64,000 nt of DNA from Vogesella indigofera (GCF_028548395.1 NZ_JAQQLA010000007.1:186001-250000); one strand, 5' to 3'; counted from the stretch's first letter, positions 47,193 to 56,418 are shown. Numbers and translations: made by a program. The notes: generated by a model not told the origin, from the letters alone.

Positions 47193-48356
47193 ATGCTGCA
47201 ACGTCGCGATCTGCCCGCCCTCAGCGCCGGCTTTGTCACCGTCCTCGTCGGCTACACCAGCTCGGCGGCGATCATCTTCGAGGCGGCGCGCAGCGCTGGC
47301 GCCAGCCAGGCGATGATCGCCTCGTGGCTGATGGCGCTGGGCATCGCGATGGGCATCACCTGCATCGGGCTGTCGCTGCGCTACAAGGTGCCGGTGGTGA
47401 CCGCGTGGTCGACACCGGGTGCTGCGCTGCTGATCACCTCACTCTCCGGCGTCAGCATGCCAGAGGCCATCGGCGCCTTCGTGTTCTCGGCGGCATTGAT
47501 CGTGCTGGCCGGCGTCACCGGCTGGTTCGAGAAGGCGCTCAACCGCATCCCGTTGCCAATGGCGGCGGCGATGCTGGCCGGCATCCTGGTCAAGTTCGGC
47601 ATCAACGTGTTCGGCGCGATGCAGACCGAGCTGGCGCTGGTGCTGGCGATGTTCGTCGCCTACCTGCTGGCCAAGCGCCTGCTGCCGCGCTACGCCATCG
47701 TGCTGGTGCTGCTGCTCGGCTGCGCCATCGCCGCGGCACAAGGCCTGCTGCAGCTGGGCGACATCACGCTGACGCTGGCCATGCCATTGTGGACCACGCC
47801 GCAGTTCAACCCCGGCGTGCTGCTGGGCGTCGGCCTGCCGCTGTTCATGGTCACCATGGCGTCGCAGAACATCCCCGGCGTCGCCACCCTGCACGCCAAC
47901 GGCTACCGGCCGCCGATCTCGGCGCTGATGACCGGCACCGGCGTGGTCAACCTGCTGCTGGCGCCGTTCGGCTGCTTTGCGGTGAACCTGGCGGCGATCA
48001 CCGCCGCGCTGTGCATGGGCAAGGACGCGCACGAAGACCCGGCGCGACGCTATCTGGCCAGCGTGGCGGCCGGCGTGTTCTACCTGTTGCTGGGGATTTT
48101 CGGCGCCACTGTCGGCGCGCTGTTCGCGGCCTTTCCCAAGGCGCTGGTGCTGGCCATCGCCGGGCTGGCGCTGTTCGGCACCATCGCCGGCGGCCTCGCC
48201 ACCGCGATGAAGGACGACGCGATGCGCGAGCCGGCGCTGATCACCTTCCTGATTACCGCCTCCGGCGTGTCGCTGGCCGGCATCGGCTCGGCATTCTGGG
48301 GCTTGGCGGGCGGTGTACTGGCATTACTGATCCTCAACGCACGGCGCAAGGCCTGA
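47193..48356 (+). CDS. BenE-family benzoate/H+ symporter-like transporter
   Basis: This 387-residue protein has about 12 membrane helices and the BenE/YdcO order GFVTVLVGYTSSAAIIFEAA, KVPVVTAWSTPGAALL, AAAMLAGILVKFG, SQNIPGVATLHANGYRP and GCFAVNLAAITAAL. It is predicted to import benzoate or a related acid with protons. No benzoate degradation gene is adjacent, so the substrate is uncertain. It follows mutL by 21 bases in the same direction. Confidence 0.85.
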   Translation: MLQRRDLPALSAGFVTVLVGYTSSAAIIFEAARSAGASQAMIASWLMALGIAMGITCIGLSLRYKVPVVTAWSTPGAALLITSLSGVSMPEAIGAFVFSAALIVLAGVTGWFEKALNRIPLPMAAAMLAGILVKFGINVFGAMQTELALVLAMFVAYLLAKRLLPRYAIVLVLLLGCAIAAAQGLLQLGDITLTLAMPLWTTPQFNPGVLLGVGLPLFMVTMASQNIPGVATLHANGYRPPISALMTGTGVVNLLLAPFGCFAVNLAAITAALCMGKDAHEDPARRYLASVAAGVFYLLLGIFGATVGALFAAFPKALVLAIAGLALFGTIAGGLATAMKDDAMREPALITFLITASGVSLAGIGSAFWGLAGGVLALLILNARRKA

Positions 48357-48360
48357 GCCG

Positions 48361-48430
48361 TTAACGTGGTCCCACGCTCTCGCGAGCGATCGCGGGACAA
48401 AGCGAACGCGGCGGGGGAACGCGACGTCGG
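48361..48430. repeat. Possible degenerate copy 4 of the inverted-repeat element family
   Basis: GGTCCC, CTCTCGCGAG, then GCGGGACAAAGCGAACGC, resembles the left inner block (TCTCGC, GCGAGACAAGGCGAAA) of the copies at 13830 and 56464. It lies just after a stop codon as they do. The right end is not clear. Confidence 0.35.
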
Positions 48431-48515
48431 CCGAGCGGCAAGTCCGCATGCCGAAACCGTTTGCCACACTGGATCACTCAGGTGTGCGCCATCACAATAG
48501 CGCGTGGAGCGGTGC

Positions 48516-49271
48516 TTACGGGCTGGCGGCATCGGCGCTGACCTGTGCCAGCGTGCTGCCGAAATGGCGCTGGTAGAAGCGGTCCAGCTCGCCGCTGGCC
48601 TTCAGCCGCTGCGCCTCGCCATCCACCGCGTCGCGCAACAGTTCGAGGCCGGGGCGGAAGCTGAACGGCTGCGCGACACTGGCCACCACCGGCTGCAGAC
48701 GCCGGATCTTGCCGTGCAGCGCCGGATCAACATCCTGCAGCGCCACCGCATCCTCGAAGATCACGTCCACGCGCCCGGCCGCCAGCTGCCGCACCGCGGT
48801 GGTGGAATCGTTGGCCGCCACCCGCTGCCAGTCGCGTTTCGCCGCGATCGCCAGCGGGTAGTCGTAGACGTCGACAAAGGCCACCTTGTGCGCGCTGAAA
48901 TGGCCCAGCCCCGGATAGTGGTGCAGCGGATTGTCGGCGCGCACCCAGGCGTTGAGCACCCAGTACACCAGCGGCTGCTGCGTCTGCAGCCAGCCCGGCG
49001 GGCTGCCCTCGGCGGTGGCAAAGGCCATGATGTCGATGCGCTGCTCCTTCATCAGCCGCAGGCAGGAGGCCGGTGCCAGGAACAGATAGCGGATGCGGTG
49101 CCCTTCCGCGCGCGCGGCACGGCCCAGCGCGTCCACCGCCAGCCCCACCGGCTGCCCCTGCGCAGTCTGGTAGATGAACGGCTGCCACGCCTCGGCGCAC
49201 AGCGTGAACACCGCGGCCGTGGCCGGGGCGGACAGGGTGATGGCGGCCAGCGCCAACAGTTTGCGGAACAT
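48516..49271 (-). CDS. Periplasmic solute-binding protein (SBP family 3)
   Basis: This 251-residue protein has a signal peptide (residues 1-19, MFRKLLALAAITLSAPATA) and a family-3 binding fold: PFIYQTAQGQPVGLAVDALG, PASCLRLMKEQRIDIMAFAT, GRVDVIFEDAVAL and GELDRFYQRHFG. It lacks an adjacent permease or ATPase, so it may be an orphan receptor or sensor. The ligand is probably an amino-acid-like small molecule. It converges on the BenE gene. Confidence 0.82.
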   Translation of the reverse strand: MFRKLLALAAITLSAPATAAVFTLCAEAWQPFIYQTAQGQPVGLAVDALGRAARAEGHRIRYLFLAPASCLRLMKEQRIDIMAFATAEGSPPGWLQTQQPLVYWVLNAWVRADNPLHHYPGLGHFSAHKVAFVDVYDYPLAIAAKRDWQRVAANDSTTAVRQLAAGRVDVIFEDAVALQDVDPALHGKIRRLQPVVASVAQPFSFRPGLELLRDAVDGEAQRLKASGELDRFYQRHFGSTLAQVSADAASP

Positions 49272-49361
49272 GCACGACTCCCCGGCAATGACGACAAGCC
49301 TCAAGCGTAACAGCATGACGTACGCTTGGCCGCACCCGCTGGCGGCAAAGCCGGCTTGCGC

Positions 49362-50075
49362 TCAGCGCACGGCGTTGTCTGGCTGCAACAGCCAGTCGGC
49401 CGCCGCCGCGCTATGCAGCGCGGTGGTGTCCAGCAGTGGCAATGTGGCCTGGCAGCCGTCGAGCAGCATGGCGATCTCGGTGCAGCCGAGTATCACCGCC
49501 TGCGCCCCCGCCGCCTGCAGGCCGGCGATGATGTCGAGATAGCGCGCCCGCGACGCCGGCAGCACTTGACCCTGGCACAACTCGTCGAAGATCACGCGAT
49601 GCACCTCGTCGCGTTCGGCCGCCGGCGGCAGCAACACCTGCAGCCCGGCCGCCTGCAGCCGCTCACGGTAGAACGCCTGCTCCATGGTGAAACGGGTGCC
49701 GAGCAGGCCGACGCGGCCAACGTTGGCAGCAAGCAGCGCGGCGATGGTGGGATCGGCGATGTGCAGCAGCGGGATGCCGGCCATCTCCGCCACCGGCGCC
49801 GCCACCCGGTGCATGGTGTTGCTGCAGATCAGCAGCGCCCCGGCACCGGCCCGCGCGAGGCCACGGCCGGCCTCGCCCAGCAGCACGGCGGCCTGCGCCC
49901 AGTCGCCCTGGCACTGCAGCTCGGCCAGCGGCGCGAAATCGATGCTGTGCAACAGCAGCGGCGCCGAATGCAGCCCACCACGGGCGTCGCGCACCCGGCG
50001 ATTGATCTGCGCGTAGTAGTGCGCGGTCGATTCCCAGCTCATGCCGCCCAGCAGCCCCAGCAGTTTTCCACTCAT
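49362..50075 (-). CDS. Aspartate/glutamate racemase family protein
   Basis: The product is 237 residues. The start MSGKLLGLLGGMSWESTAHYY and the two catalytic cysteines in LLICSNTMHR (about residue 83) and ILGCTEIAMLL (about 196) fit the YgeA-type Asp/Glu racemases, which invert amino acids without PLP. The gene lies one base after the LysE stop, so it is in an operon with an amino-acid exporter, suggesting linked amino-acid handling. Confidence 0.9.
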   Translation of the reverse strand: MSGKLLGLLGGMSWESTAHYYAQINRRVRDARGGLHSAPLLLHSIDFAPLAELQCQGDWAQAAVLLGEAGRGLARAGAGALLICSNTMHRVAAPVAEMAGIPLLHIADPTIAALLAANVGRVGLLGTRFTMEQAFYRERLQAAGLQVLLPPAAERDEVHRVIFDELCQGQVLPASRARYLDIIAGLQAAGAQAVILGCTEIAMLLDGCQATLPLLDTTALHSAAAADWLLQPDNAVR

Positions 50076-50076
50076 G

Positions 50077-50685
50077 TCACAGCACCCCGGCCAGTTGCAA
50101 TTCGTCGTACAGCAGATACAGCGCGGTCAGCGCCATCAACAAGGCCATGATGCCATTGAACCAGCGCCGTGCCGCCGCTTGCGCCAGGTGGCGGCGCAGC
50201 ACCTCGCCCAGCCCCGCCCACAGCGCGATGCAAGGGAAGTTGATCAGCGCACAAGCCAGCGCCAGCAGCATGGCGTGCGACAGCTGCGCCTGCAGCGGCA
50301 AAAACAGCAAGGCGGTGTTGATCACCATCACCCACGCCTTGGGGTTCACCCACTGGAAGGCAGCGGCGGCGACAAAGCCCATCGGCCGCACCAGCTGTTT
50401 CGCCTGCGGCTCGCCCGCCAGCCACACCTGCCACGACAGCCACAACAGATAGCTGCAGCCGGCCAGCGTCAGCAGCAGGCGCCAGTCGTCCAGCCACGCC
50501 ATCACCCAGCCTAGCAGCAGCGACACCAGCAGCACCTGCACACCATGGCCGATGCTGATGCCGAGCAGGTGCGGCACGCTGCGGCGAAAGCCGAAGTTGA
50601 CCCCCGATGCGGCCAACATCAGATTGTTCGGCCCCGGCGTGATCGACATCAGCGACACATAACTCAATAAAGGCAGACCCAGCAT
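50077..50685 (-). CDS. LysE/RhtB-family amino-acid exporter
   Basis: This 202-residue protein has about six membrane helices and the hallmark ITPGPNNLMLAASGVNFGFRR (about 15-36), GISIGHGVQVLLV and FQWVNPKAWVMVI. It exports amino acids or homoserine lactone-like compounds. The start MLGLPLLSYVSLMSITP is at 50685. It faces the MocR-type regulator across a 165-bp gap full of inverted repeats. Confidence 0.9.
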   Translation of the reverse strand: MLGLPLLSYVSLMSITPGPNNLMLAASGVNFGFRRSVPHLLGISIGHGVQVLLVSLLLGWVMAWLDDWRLLLTLAGCSYLLWLSWQVWLAGEPQAKQLVRPMGFVAAAAFQWVNPKAWVMVINTALLFLPLQAQLSHAMLLALACALINFPCIALWAGLGEVLRRHLAQAAARRWFNGIMALLMALTALYLLYDELQLAGVL

Positions 50686-50765
50686 CACACGCTCCCGCAA
50701 CAAGTAGTAGACCGTTCCATCGTAGCCAACAGCAGTTGCCGGATACAGTGCCAAGAATTTATTAT

Positions 50766-50827
50766 TGTCATGGTGACAGTTGCAGCATACTGGTAACTGT
50801 CACCCCCCGTTCTCCCGCCCACTGTCA
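50766..50827. promoter_or_regulatory. Probable MocR operator array in the divergent promoter region
   Basis: GGTGACAGTT (50772-50781) and AACTGTCACC (50795-50804) are perfect complements 13 bases apart. Further TGTCA/TGACA half-sites occur at 50766-50770 and 50823-50827. Several half-sites between divergent genes are typical for GntR/MocR regulators. Confidence 0.65.
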
Positions 50828-50850
50828 TGCCCGCGTTACGGAAAGCCGCC

Positions 50851-52278
50851 ATGGATAGCGCCACCCTGTACCAGCAACTCGCCGACGACCTGTCCGGCGC
50901 CATCAACCTTGGCACCCTGCCGCCCGGCTCGCGCCTGCCCTCGGTGCGCAAGACCGCGCACAGCCGTCAGCTGTCGCTCAATACCGTGGTCGCCGCCTAC
51001 CGCGTGCTGGAAGACCGCGGCCTGGTCGAGGCGCGGCCGCAGTCCGGCTACTACGTGCGCTCGCGGCTGCCGTCGCCGGCGCGCAGCAGCAGCCAGGCCG
51101 CCGGCCCGGCGCAGGGCACCGACGGCGCGGTGCTGGACCTGATCGGCGCCGCGCTGAAGGCACAGCAGACGCCGGGCTATATCGACATGGCACTGGCCTG
51201 CCCACGCGGCGGCGACTTCTACCCCGCCGGCAAGCTGGCGCGGCTGATGGGCCAGGTGCTGCGCAAGAATCCGGGACTGGTCAGCAACTACGCGCTGCCG
51301 CCGGGCTCGGAACGGCTGCGCACCCAGATCGCACGCCGCGGCCTGGAGCTGGGCATGGCGCTGCAGGCCGACAACATCATTCTCACCCACGGCGCGATGG
51401 AAGCTCTGAACCTGGCGCTGCGCGCGGTGTGTCGCCCCGGCGACACCGTGGGCATCGAATCGCCGACCTACTTCAACCTGCTGCCGCTGTTCGCCAGCCT
51501 CGGGCTGAAGGCGCTGGAGATCCCCACCGATCCGCAATCCGGGCTGTCGCTGGAGGCGCTGGAGATGCTGCTGGCGGAAAAGCGCCTCAACGCCATCATC
51601 GCGATGCCCAATGTGCACAATCCGCTGGGCTGCAGCATGCCCACCGAACACAAGAAAAGGTTGGCCGCACTGGTCAATCGCTACCAGGTGCCGCTGATCG
51701 AGGACGCGCTGTACGCCGAGCTGCAGTTCGGCGACGCGCTGCAACCGGCGGTGAAGGCCTACGACAGCGACGGCTGGGTCATCGTCTGCGCCAGCTACAC
51801 CAAGACGCTGGCGCCGGACTTCCGCGTCGGCTGGATGGAAGGCGGCCGCTTCACCGAGGAGCTGCGCAAGCTGAAGTTCGCCACCTCCATCGCCGAGCCG
51901 CTGGTGCTGTGCGAGACGCTGGGCGCGTTCCTGGAATCCGGCGGCTACGACCACCACCTGCGCGCGCTGAAGCGGCGCTACACGCTGCACATTGACAAGG
52001 TGCGCGCACTGATTGCCGACCACTTCCCGGCCGGCACCCGCGCCACCCACCCCAGCGGCGGCTTCCTGATCTGGGTGGAGCTGCCGGACGGCTACGACAC
52101 GGTGAAGCTGTTCGACCTGGCGATCCAGCAGCGCATCAGCATCTCGCCGGGGCCACTTTATTCGCCGAGCGGCCGCTACCGCAACGCGCTGCGGGTGTCC
52201 TGCTGCCAGCCACTGGACGAGCGCTTTGTCAGCGCGCTGGCACGGGTCGGCGAGCTGGCCGCCAGCTGTGGCAAATAA
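50851..52278 (+). CDS. MocR-type PLP-dependent transcription regulator
   Basis: The product is 475 residues: an N-terminal GntR winged helix at about 10-75 (PPGSRLPSVRKTA, LSLNTVVAAYRVLEDRGLVEARPQ), a linker, and a class I aminotransferase-like domain with the PLP lysine Lys318 in ASYTKTLAPDF. Such regulators sense PLP or an amino acid and control adjacent genes. I chose ATG at 50851, which has GGAAAG upstream; an in-frame ATG at 50827 lacks one. The probable targets are lysE-racemase and itself. Confidence 0.92.
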   Translation: MDSATLYQQLADDLSGAINLGTLPPGSRLPSVRKTAHSRQLSLNTVVAAYRVLEDRGLVEARPQSGYYVRSRLPSPARSSSQAAGPAQGTDGAVLDLIGAALKAQQTPGYIDMALACPRGGDFYPAGKLARLMGQVLRKNPGLVSNYALPPGSERLRTQIARRGLELGMALQADNIILTHGAMEALNLALRAVCRPGDTVGIESPTYFNLLPLFASLGLKALEIPTDPQSGLSLEALEMLLAEKRLNAIIAMPNVHNPLGCSMPTEHKKRLAALVNRYQVPLIEDALYAELQFGDALQPAVKAYDSDGWVIVCASYTKTLAPDFRVGWMEGGRFTEELRKLKFATSIAEPLVLCETLGAFLESGGYDHHLRALKRRYTLHIDKVRALIADHFPAGTRATHPSGGFLIWVELPDGYDTVKLFDLAIQQRISISPGPLYSPSGRYRNALRVSCCQPLDERFVSALARVGELAASCGK

Positions 52279-52352
52279 TGACAAAGTAAACACATAAAGC
52301 ATAAATGACATTAAAATATTGGATTGGCCACCCACCTGACCAGGCAAATCCC

Positions 52353-52934
52353 ATGCTTTATCACGGCACCATCAGCCGCTGGCACGACGACAAAGGCTTC
52401 GGCTTCATCACCCAGGATCACACTAGGGAAGAACTGTTCTTCCACCTCTCCGATTGCCCGCCGGATGGCGTGCGGCCGCAGGTCGGTTTTGTCGTCTACT
52501 TCCAGCGCCAGCAGGGTACCAACGGCAAGGTGTCCGCCTGCCAGGTGCAGGGCAAGGTGTTCACCGCGCCCCCCGCCGCCAGCCCGCCGCTGCAGCCGCT
52601 CGACTACGTGCTGACGCCGGCCGCGCCGCGTCATAGCCACAGCCGCGTGCACGGTATCGTGCTGCTGTTGCTGCTCACCGCCGGTGTTGCCGGCTACGCC
52701 AGCTTTGCCAGCCGCAGCAGCGCGGCACCGGCCAGTAGCGTAATCGGCACCGTCCGGCCCGTCGCGACGCCGGCAGCGGCCACCGCCACAGCCGGCTTCC
52801 GCTGCGATGGTCGCCAGCACTGCTCGCAGATGAATTCGCTGCAGGAGGCCGCCTACTTCCTGCAACACTGCCCGGACACCCGGATGGATGGTGACGGCGA
52901 CGGGCAACCGTGCGAAACGCAATTCGCCAACTGA
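52353..52934 (+). CDS. Cold-shock domain protein with membrane helix and Excalibur domain
   Basis: This 193-residue protein starts MLYHGTISRWHDDKGFGFI, a cold-shock nucleic-acid-binding domain (about 1-65), followed by one membrane helix (HGIVLLLLLTAGVAGYASF, about 100-118). The C-terminal Excalibur-like domain has Cys and Asp residues: FRCDGRQHCSQM and DTRMDGDGDGQPCE, a calcium-binding DxDxDG loop. Cold-shock plus Excalibur combinations are known. A single-pass link suggests nucleic acid inside and calcium outside. The role is unknown. Confidence 0.85.
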   Translation: MLYHGTISRWHDDKGFGFITQDHTREELFFHLSDCPPDGVRPQVGFVVYFQRQQGTNGKVSACQVQGKVFTAPPAASPPLQPLDYVLTPAAPRHSHSRVHGIVLLLLLTAGVAGYASFASRSSAAPASSVIGTVRPVATPAAATATAGFRCDGRQHCSQMNSLQEAAYFLQHCPDTRMDGDGDGQPCETQFAN

Positions 52935-52959
52935 GCCGGCAGCAGCGTACCAAAAACAA

Positions 52960-52991
52960 TGCGGCCAACCTTGTCACCAAGGTTGGCCGCA
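52960..52991. terminator. Motif-pair hairpin between convergent genes
   Basis: TGCGGCCAACCTTG and CAAGGTTGGCCGCA form a perfect 14-bp stem with loop TCAC between the CSD-Excalibur gene and the M32 gene. No long T-run, so termination is inferred from its place. Confidence 0.65.
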
Positions 52992-53019
52992 ATCACATCC
53001 CGCTCAGGCGTCGCGCCGC

Positions 53020-54504
53020 TTACAGGTAGCGCGCCTCCAGGTGCGCGCGGAAGTGCGCTGGGTTCAGCGCCTCGCCGGTGGCGCGACGCACCAGTTCGCC
53101 GGTTTCCCAGCGGCTGGCCTGCGACCAGATATTGGCGTCCAGCCAGTCGAACACCGGCGCCAAGTCGCCGGCGGCGATGCGCGCATCCAGATCCGGCACA
53201 CTGCGGCGGAGGGTGGCGAAATACTGCGCCGCGTACATCGCGCCCAGGGTGTAGCTGGGGAAGTAGCCGAAGCTGCCGTCGGTCCAGTGGATGTCCTGCA
53301 GGCAGCCGTCGCGGTAGTTGCCGCGGGTATCGACGCCGAGATAGGCCTGCATTTTTTCGTCCCACAGCGCCGGGATGTCTTCCGCCTCGATGTCGCCCTC
53401 GATCAGCGCGCGCTCGATCTCGTAGCGCAGGATCACGTGCGCCGGGTAGGTCAGCTCGTCGGCGTCGACGCGGATGTAGCCGGGGCGCACGCGGGTGTAC
53501 ATGCGCGCCAGGTTGGCCGCATCGAAGGCGCCCTGCTCGCCCAGATGCTGCTTCACCAGTGGCGCGATCAGCTGCAGGAAGGCCGGGCTGCGGCCCAACT
53601 GCATTTCGAACGACAGGCTCTGGCTTTCGTGGATGCCCATCGAGCGCGCCTGCCCCACCGGCAGCTGCACCAGCGCACGCGGCAGGCGCTGCTCGTAACG
53701 GGCGTGGCCGGTTTCGTGCACGATGCCCATCATGCTCTGCATGAAGTCGTCGTCGCGGTAGCGGGTGGTGATGCGCACGTCCTCGGCCACGCCGCCGCAG
53801 AACGGGTGTACCGACACGTCCAGCCGGCCGGCGTCGAAATCGAAGCCGAGCAGGCCCATGATCTCCACCCCCAGTGCACGCTGCCGCTCCACCGCGAACG
53901 GCCCCTGCGCCGCGATCAGCGTCTCGCCAGCCTGCTTGTCCATCACCTGGCGGATCAGGCCCGGCAGCCAGGTCTTGACGTCACCGAAGATGCGCTCCAG
54001 CTCGGCGCTGCTCATGCCCGGTTCGTACTTGTCCAGCAGCGCGTCGTAGCGCGACTTGCCGCTGGCATCGGCCAGCAGCTGCGCCTCTTCGCGCGCCAGC
54101 TGCACCACTTCGCGGAAATTGGCCAGAAAGCCTTGCCAGTCATTGGCCTGGCGCTGCTCACGCCACGCGTGCTCGCAGCGGCTGCCGGCCAGCGACTTGG
54201 CCTCCACCAGCCGTGCAGGCAGCAGGTTGGCACTTTGCCACACGCGGCGCATTTCGCGCAGCGAGGCCTGCTCGGCGTCGGACAGGCTTTCCTGCGCTGC
54301 CGCCTGCAATGCCTGCTGCAGCGCCGGCGCGGTCAGCAGGCCGTGCATCAGCAGCTGCAGTTCGGCCATCGCCGCGCCGCGCGCCTCGTTGCCGCCGGGT
54401 GGCATCATCGCCGCCTGATCCCAGCCGGCGATGGCGGCCAGATGCTGGTAGCGGTACAGGCGGGTAAAGGCGGCAACGGCTTGCTGGTAGGCAGATGTGG
54501 TCAT
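53020..54504 (-). CDS. Metallocarboxypeptidase, M32 family
   Basis: This 494-residue peptidase shows the zinc motif HETGHARYE (HExxH) in VHETGHARYEQRLP, HESQSLSFEMQLGR, and RYEIERALIEGDI, all M32 hallmarks. It trims C-terminal residues from peptides in the cytoplasm, usually with zinc or cobalt. The start MTTSAYQQAVAAF is at 54504; the frame continues upstream but has no site. One motif copy is in the gene (near 53511). Confidence 0.93.
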   Translation of the reverse strand: MTTSAYQQAVAAFTRLYRYQHLAAIAGWDQAAMMPPGGNEARGAAMAELQLLMHGLLTAPALQQALQAAAQESLSDAEQASLREMRRVWQSANLLPARLVEAKSLAGSRCEHAWREQRQANDWQGFLANFREVVQLAREEAQLLADASGKSRYDALLDKYEPGMSSAELERIFGDVKTWLPGLIRQVMDKQAGETLIAAQGPFAVERQRALGVEIMGLLGFDFDAGRLDVSVHPFCGGVAEDVRITTRYRDDDFMQSMMGIVHETGHARYEQRLPRALVQLPVGQARSMGIHESQSLSFEMQLGRSPAFLQLIAPLVKQHLGEQGAFDAANLARMYTRVRPGYIRVDADELTYPAHVILRYEIERALIEGDIEAEDIPALWDEKMQAYLGVDTRGNYRDGCLQDIHWTDGSFGYFPSYTLGAMYAAQYFATLRRSVPDLDARIAAGDLAPVFDWLDANIWSQASRWETGELVRRATGEALNPAHFRAHLEARYL

Positions 54505-54602
54505 GGCGTGGCTTTCTTGGAATATTATGCCCAATGATGCCAGCACAAGCGGCAGCAATCAATCATCCAGCCAGGTGGTGACACATAAAAGACCCTGATG
54601 AC

Positions 54603-55253
54603 TCAGGCGAGCGTGGCCTTCTTGTGGCGCACGCCGGCGTCGGGAAAGGTCATCCAGTAGTAGAAGAATTCGCGGGAGATGGTGAGGAAGCTGTCACGTG
54701 CGTAGTTGTCGGTGAGGTGCATCAGCATGGCGTCGACCGCGGTGCGGAAGCTGTCCGGGTGATGCGCCTGGCCGTGCAGCAGGTAAAGCAACGGCTTGAT
54801 CAGCCCGGCGCGTTCGGCCAGCACTTCTTCGTCGGCGCCCAGCTCGTACAGCTTGCCCAGGTAGATGTCGAGCGACGGCGGGAAGCTGGCAAAATTTTCT
54901 TCGCTCATGCGCTGTTGCAGCTCGGCGAACGAGGCCAGCACCGGCAACCGCACGTGGTGGGTGGTGAAACCGGCGCGGGTATTCATCTGCGCCAGCTGCT
55001 GCAGGTCGCCGAGCCAGAAATAGTAGTACTCGCGCGCCGCCGTCATCGCTGCCGGGCGGTCGCCGGGCGGACAGATCGACAGCAACGCATTGATCGCGCT
55101 GCGATAGACATCGCGGTTGCGCGGCTGGCCGCGCAGGATCTGCACCAGCCGGCGCAGGATGTTGCGACGGAACAGCACCACCTCCACCGCCGCGCCTTTT
55201 TGTTCGAGCAGATTCAGGTACGCATCCAGCGCCCTGACAGCAATATCACCCAC
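54603..55253 (-). CDS. Internally duplicated protein of unknown function
   Basis: I read this as starting with GTG at 55253 (216 residues) because TGAGG lies 8 bases upstream; an open frame extends 30 codons further without a site. The protein is two copies of one helical unit: residues 9-81 and 128-201. Matching blocks are LDAYLNLLEQKGA / LDIYLGKLYELGA, ILRGQ / LLHGQ, YRSAINALL / FRTAVDAML and REYYYFW / REFFYYW. No catalytic motif is evident. I do not recognise the family. Confidence 0.65.
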   Translation of the reverse strand: MGDIAVRALDAYLNLLEQKGAAVEVVLFRRNILRRLVQILRGQPRNRDVYRSAINALLSICPPGDRPAAMTAAREYYYFWLGDLQQLAQMNTRAGFTTHHVRLPVLASFAELQQRMSEENFASFPPSLDIYLGKLYELGADEEVLAERAGLIKPLLYLLHGQAHHPDSFRTAVDAMLMHLTDNYARDSFLTISREFFYYWMTFPDAGVRHKKATLA

Positions 55254-55362
55254 AATGACAACCTCATTTATGACAACAGCAGCGCCAGATACAGCACTGG
55301 CCTTGTTACCGAAGCGGGCAACAAGGCCAAGTGCGCCAAGCATAACGTGTTTTCAGCCGCCA

Positions 55363-56418
55363 CTACTGATCGGCATCAATGACCCCGGCACGCCGGGCCG
55401 CCGCCACGATGGCCGCCCACTCATTATCGGAAATTTCCACCCCCGCGGCCAACCTTTGCGCCTCGCGCAGCCGCTCCGGTTCGCCGGCCAGCAGCAATGG
55501 CGGCTGTCCGGGTGGCGGCGGCGAGCTGCGGATGTAGGCGGCCATCGCGTCGTACTCGGCGCGCAGCCAGTCCAGATCGCTGACCGCCTCCGGATCGATC
55601 AGGATCGCGGTCAGGTTATTGACGATGCCGCCCGCGCGCGCGTTGTCCGGCTGCAGCGTGCCGCCGCTGGACAGCAGCCCGGCGAGGAACTCGATGGCCG
55701 CGACCAGCCCGCCGCCCTTGTGGGCGGCGATCGGACGCAGCGCACCGCTCGGCGCTTCGTGCATCGCGGCCGGATCGGCCGTCGGCTGGCCGGCGGCATC
55801 CAGCATCACCGCCTCGTCAAAGTGCTGGCCGGCGAGATAGGCCACCCGCGTCTTGCCGTAGGCGACCATGCTGGTGGCGAAATCGAGGATGAACGCCGGC
55901 TCGTGGTGGCCGGCCGGAAACGCGATGCACAGCGGATTGGTGCCGAAGCGCGGCGCCGAGCCGCCGAACGGCGCCACCAGCGGCTGGGGGAAATCGGTGA
56001 CGTTGACGAAGAACAGCGCCACCTTGCCGGCGGCGGCGGCCTGTTCGCCGTAGCTGCCGATGCGGCCCATGTGGTGGCTGTTGCGCACCGTCAGTAGCAC
56101 GATGCCGCTGTGGCCGACGCGCTCGATGGCGGCGTCCATCGCCTCGCGCACCACGCGCTGGCCGTAGCCGCGCTCGCCGTCGAACTGCAGGATGGCGCCG
56201 CAATCGTTGAGCAGCCACGCCGGCTGGTTCGGCTGCAGCGTGCCGGCGGCGACGCTGTCGACGTAAAACGGCAGCATGCCGACGCCGTGGCTGTCGTGGC
56301 CCTTGAGGTTGGCCGCAAGCAGGTGGTCGGCCACCACGCTGGCCTCGTCGGCGGTGGAGCCCAGTGCGCACAGGGTGGCGTGCGCCAGGCGGTGAAGACG
56401 CTCGGCCGGAATCAGCAT
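55363..56418 (-). CDS. Ldh-family (type 2 malate/L-lactate) NAD(P)H dehydrogenase
   Basis: This 351-residue oxidoreductase of the malate/lactate/ureidoglycolate dehydrogenase family has LKGHDSHGVGMLPFYV (catalytic His, about 40-52), VRNSHHMGRIGSYGEQA, APRFGTNPLCIAFP and ILDFATSMVAYGK. It reduces 2-oxo acids or cyclic imines with NAD(P)H; Pyrroline-2-carboxylate or sulfolactate type substrates are also possible. Length is normal (about 340-360). Confidence 0.9.
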   Translation of the reverse strand: MLIPAERLHRLAHATLCALGSTADEASVVADHLLAANLKGHDSHGVGMLPFYVDSVAAGTLQPNQPAWLLNDCGAILQFDGERGYGQRVVREAMDAAIERVGHSGIVLLTVRNSHHMGRIGSYGEQAAAAGKVALFFVNVTDFPQPLVAPFGGSAPRFGTNPLCIAFPAGHHEPAFILDFATSMVAYGKTRVAYLAGQHFDEAVMLDAAGQPTADPAAMHEAPSGALRPIAAHKGGGLVAAIEFLAGLLSSGGTLQPDNARAGGIVNNLTAILIDPEAVSDLDWLRAEYDAMAAYIRSSPPPPGQPPLLLAGEPERLREAQRLAAGVEISDNEWAAIVAAARRAGVIDADQ

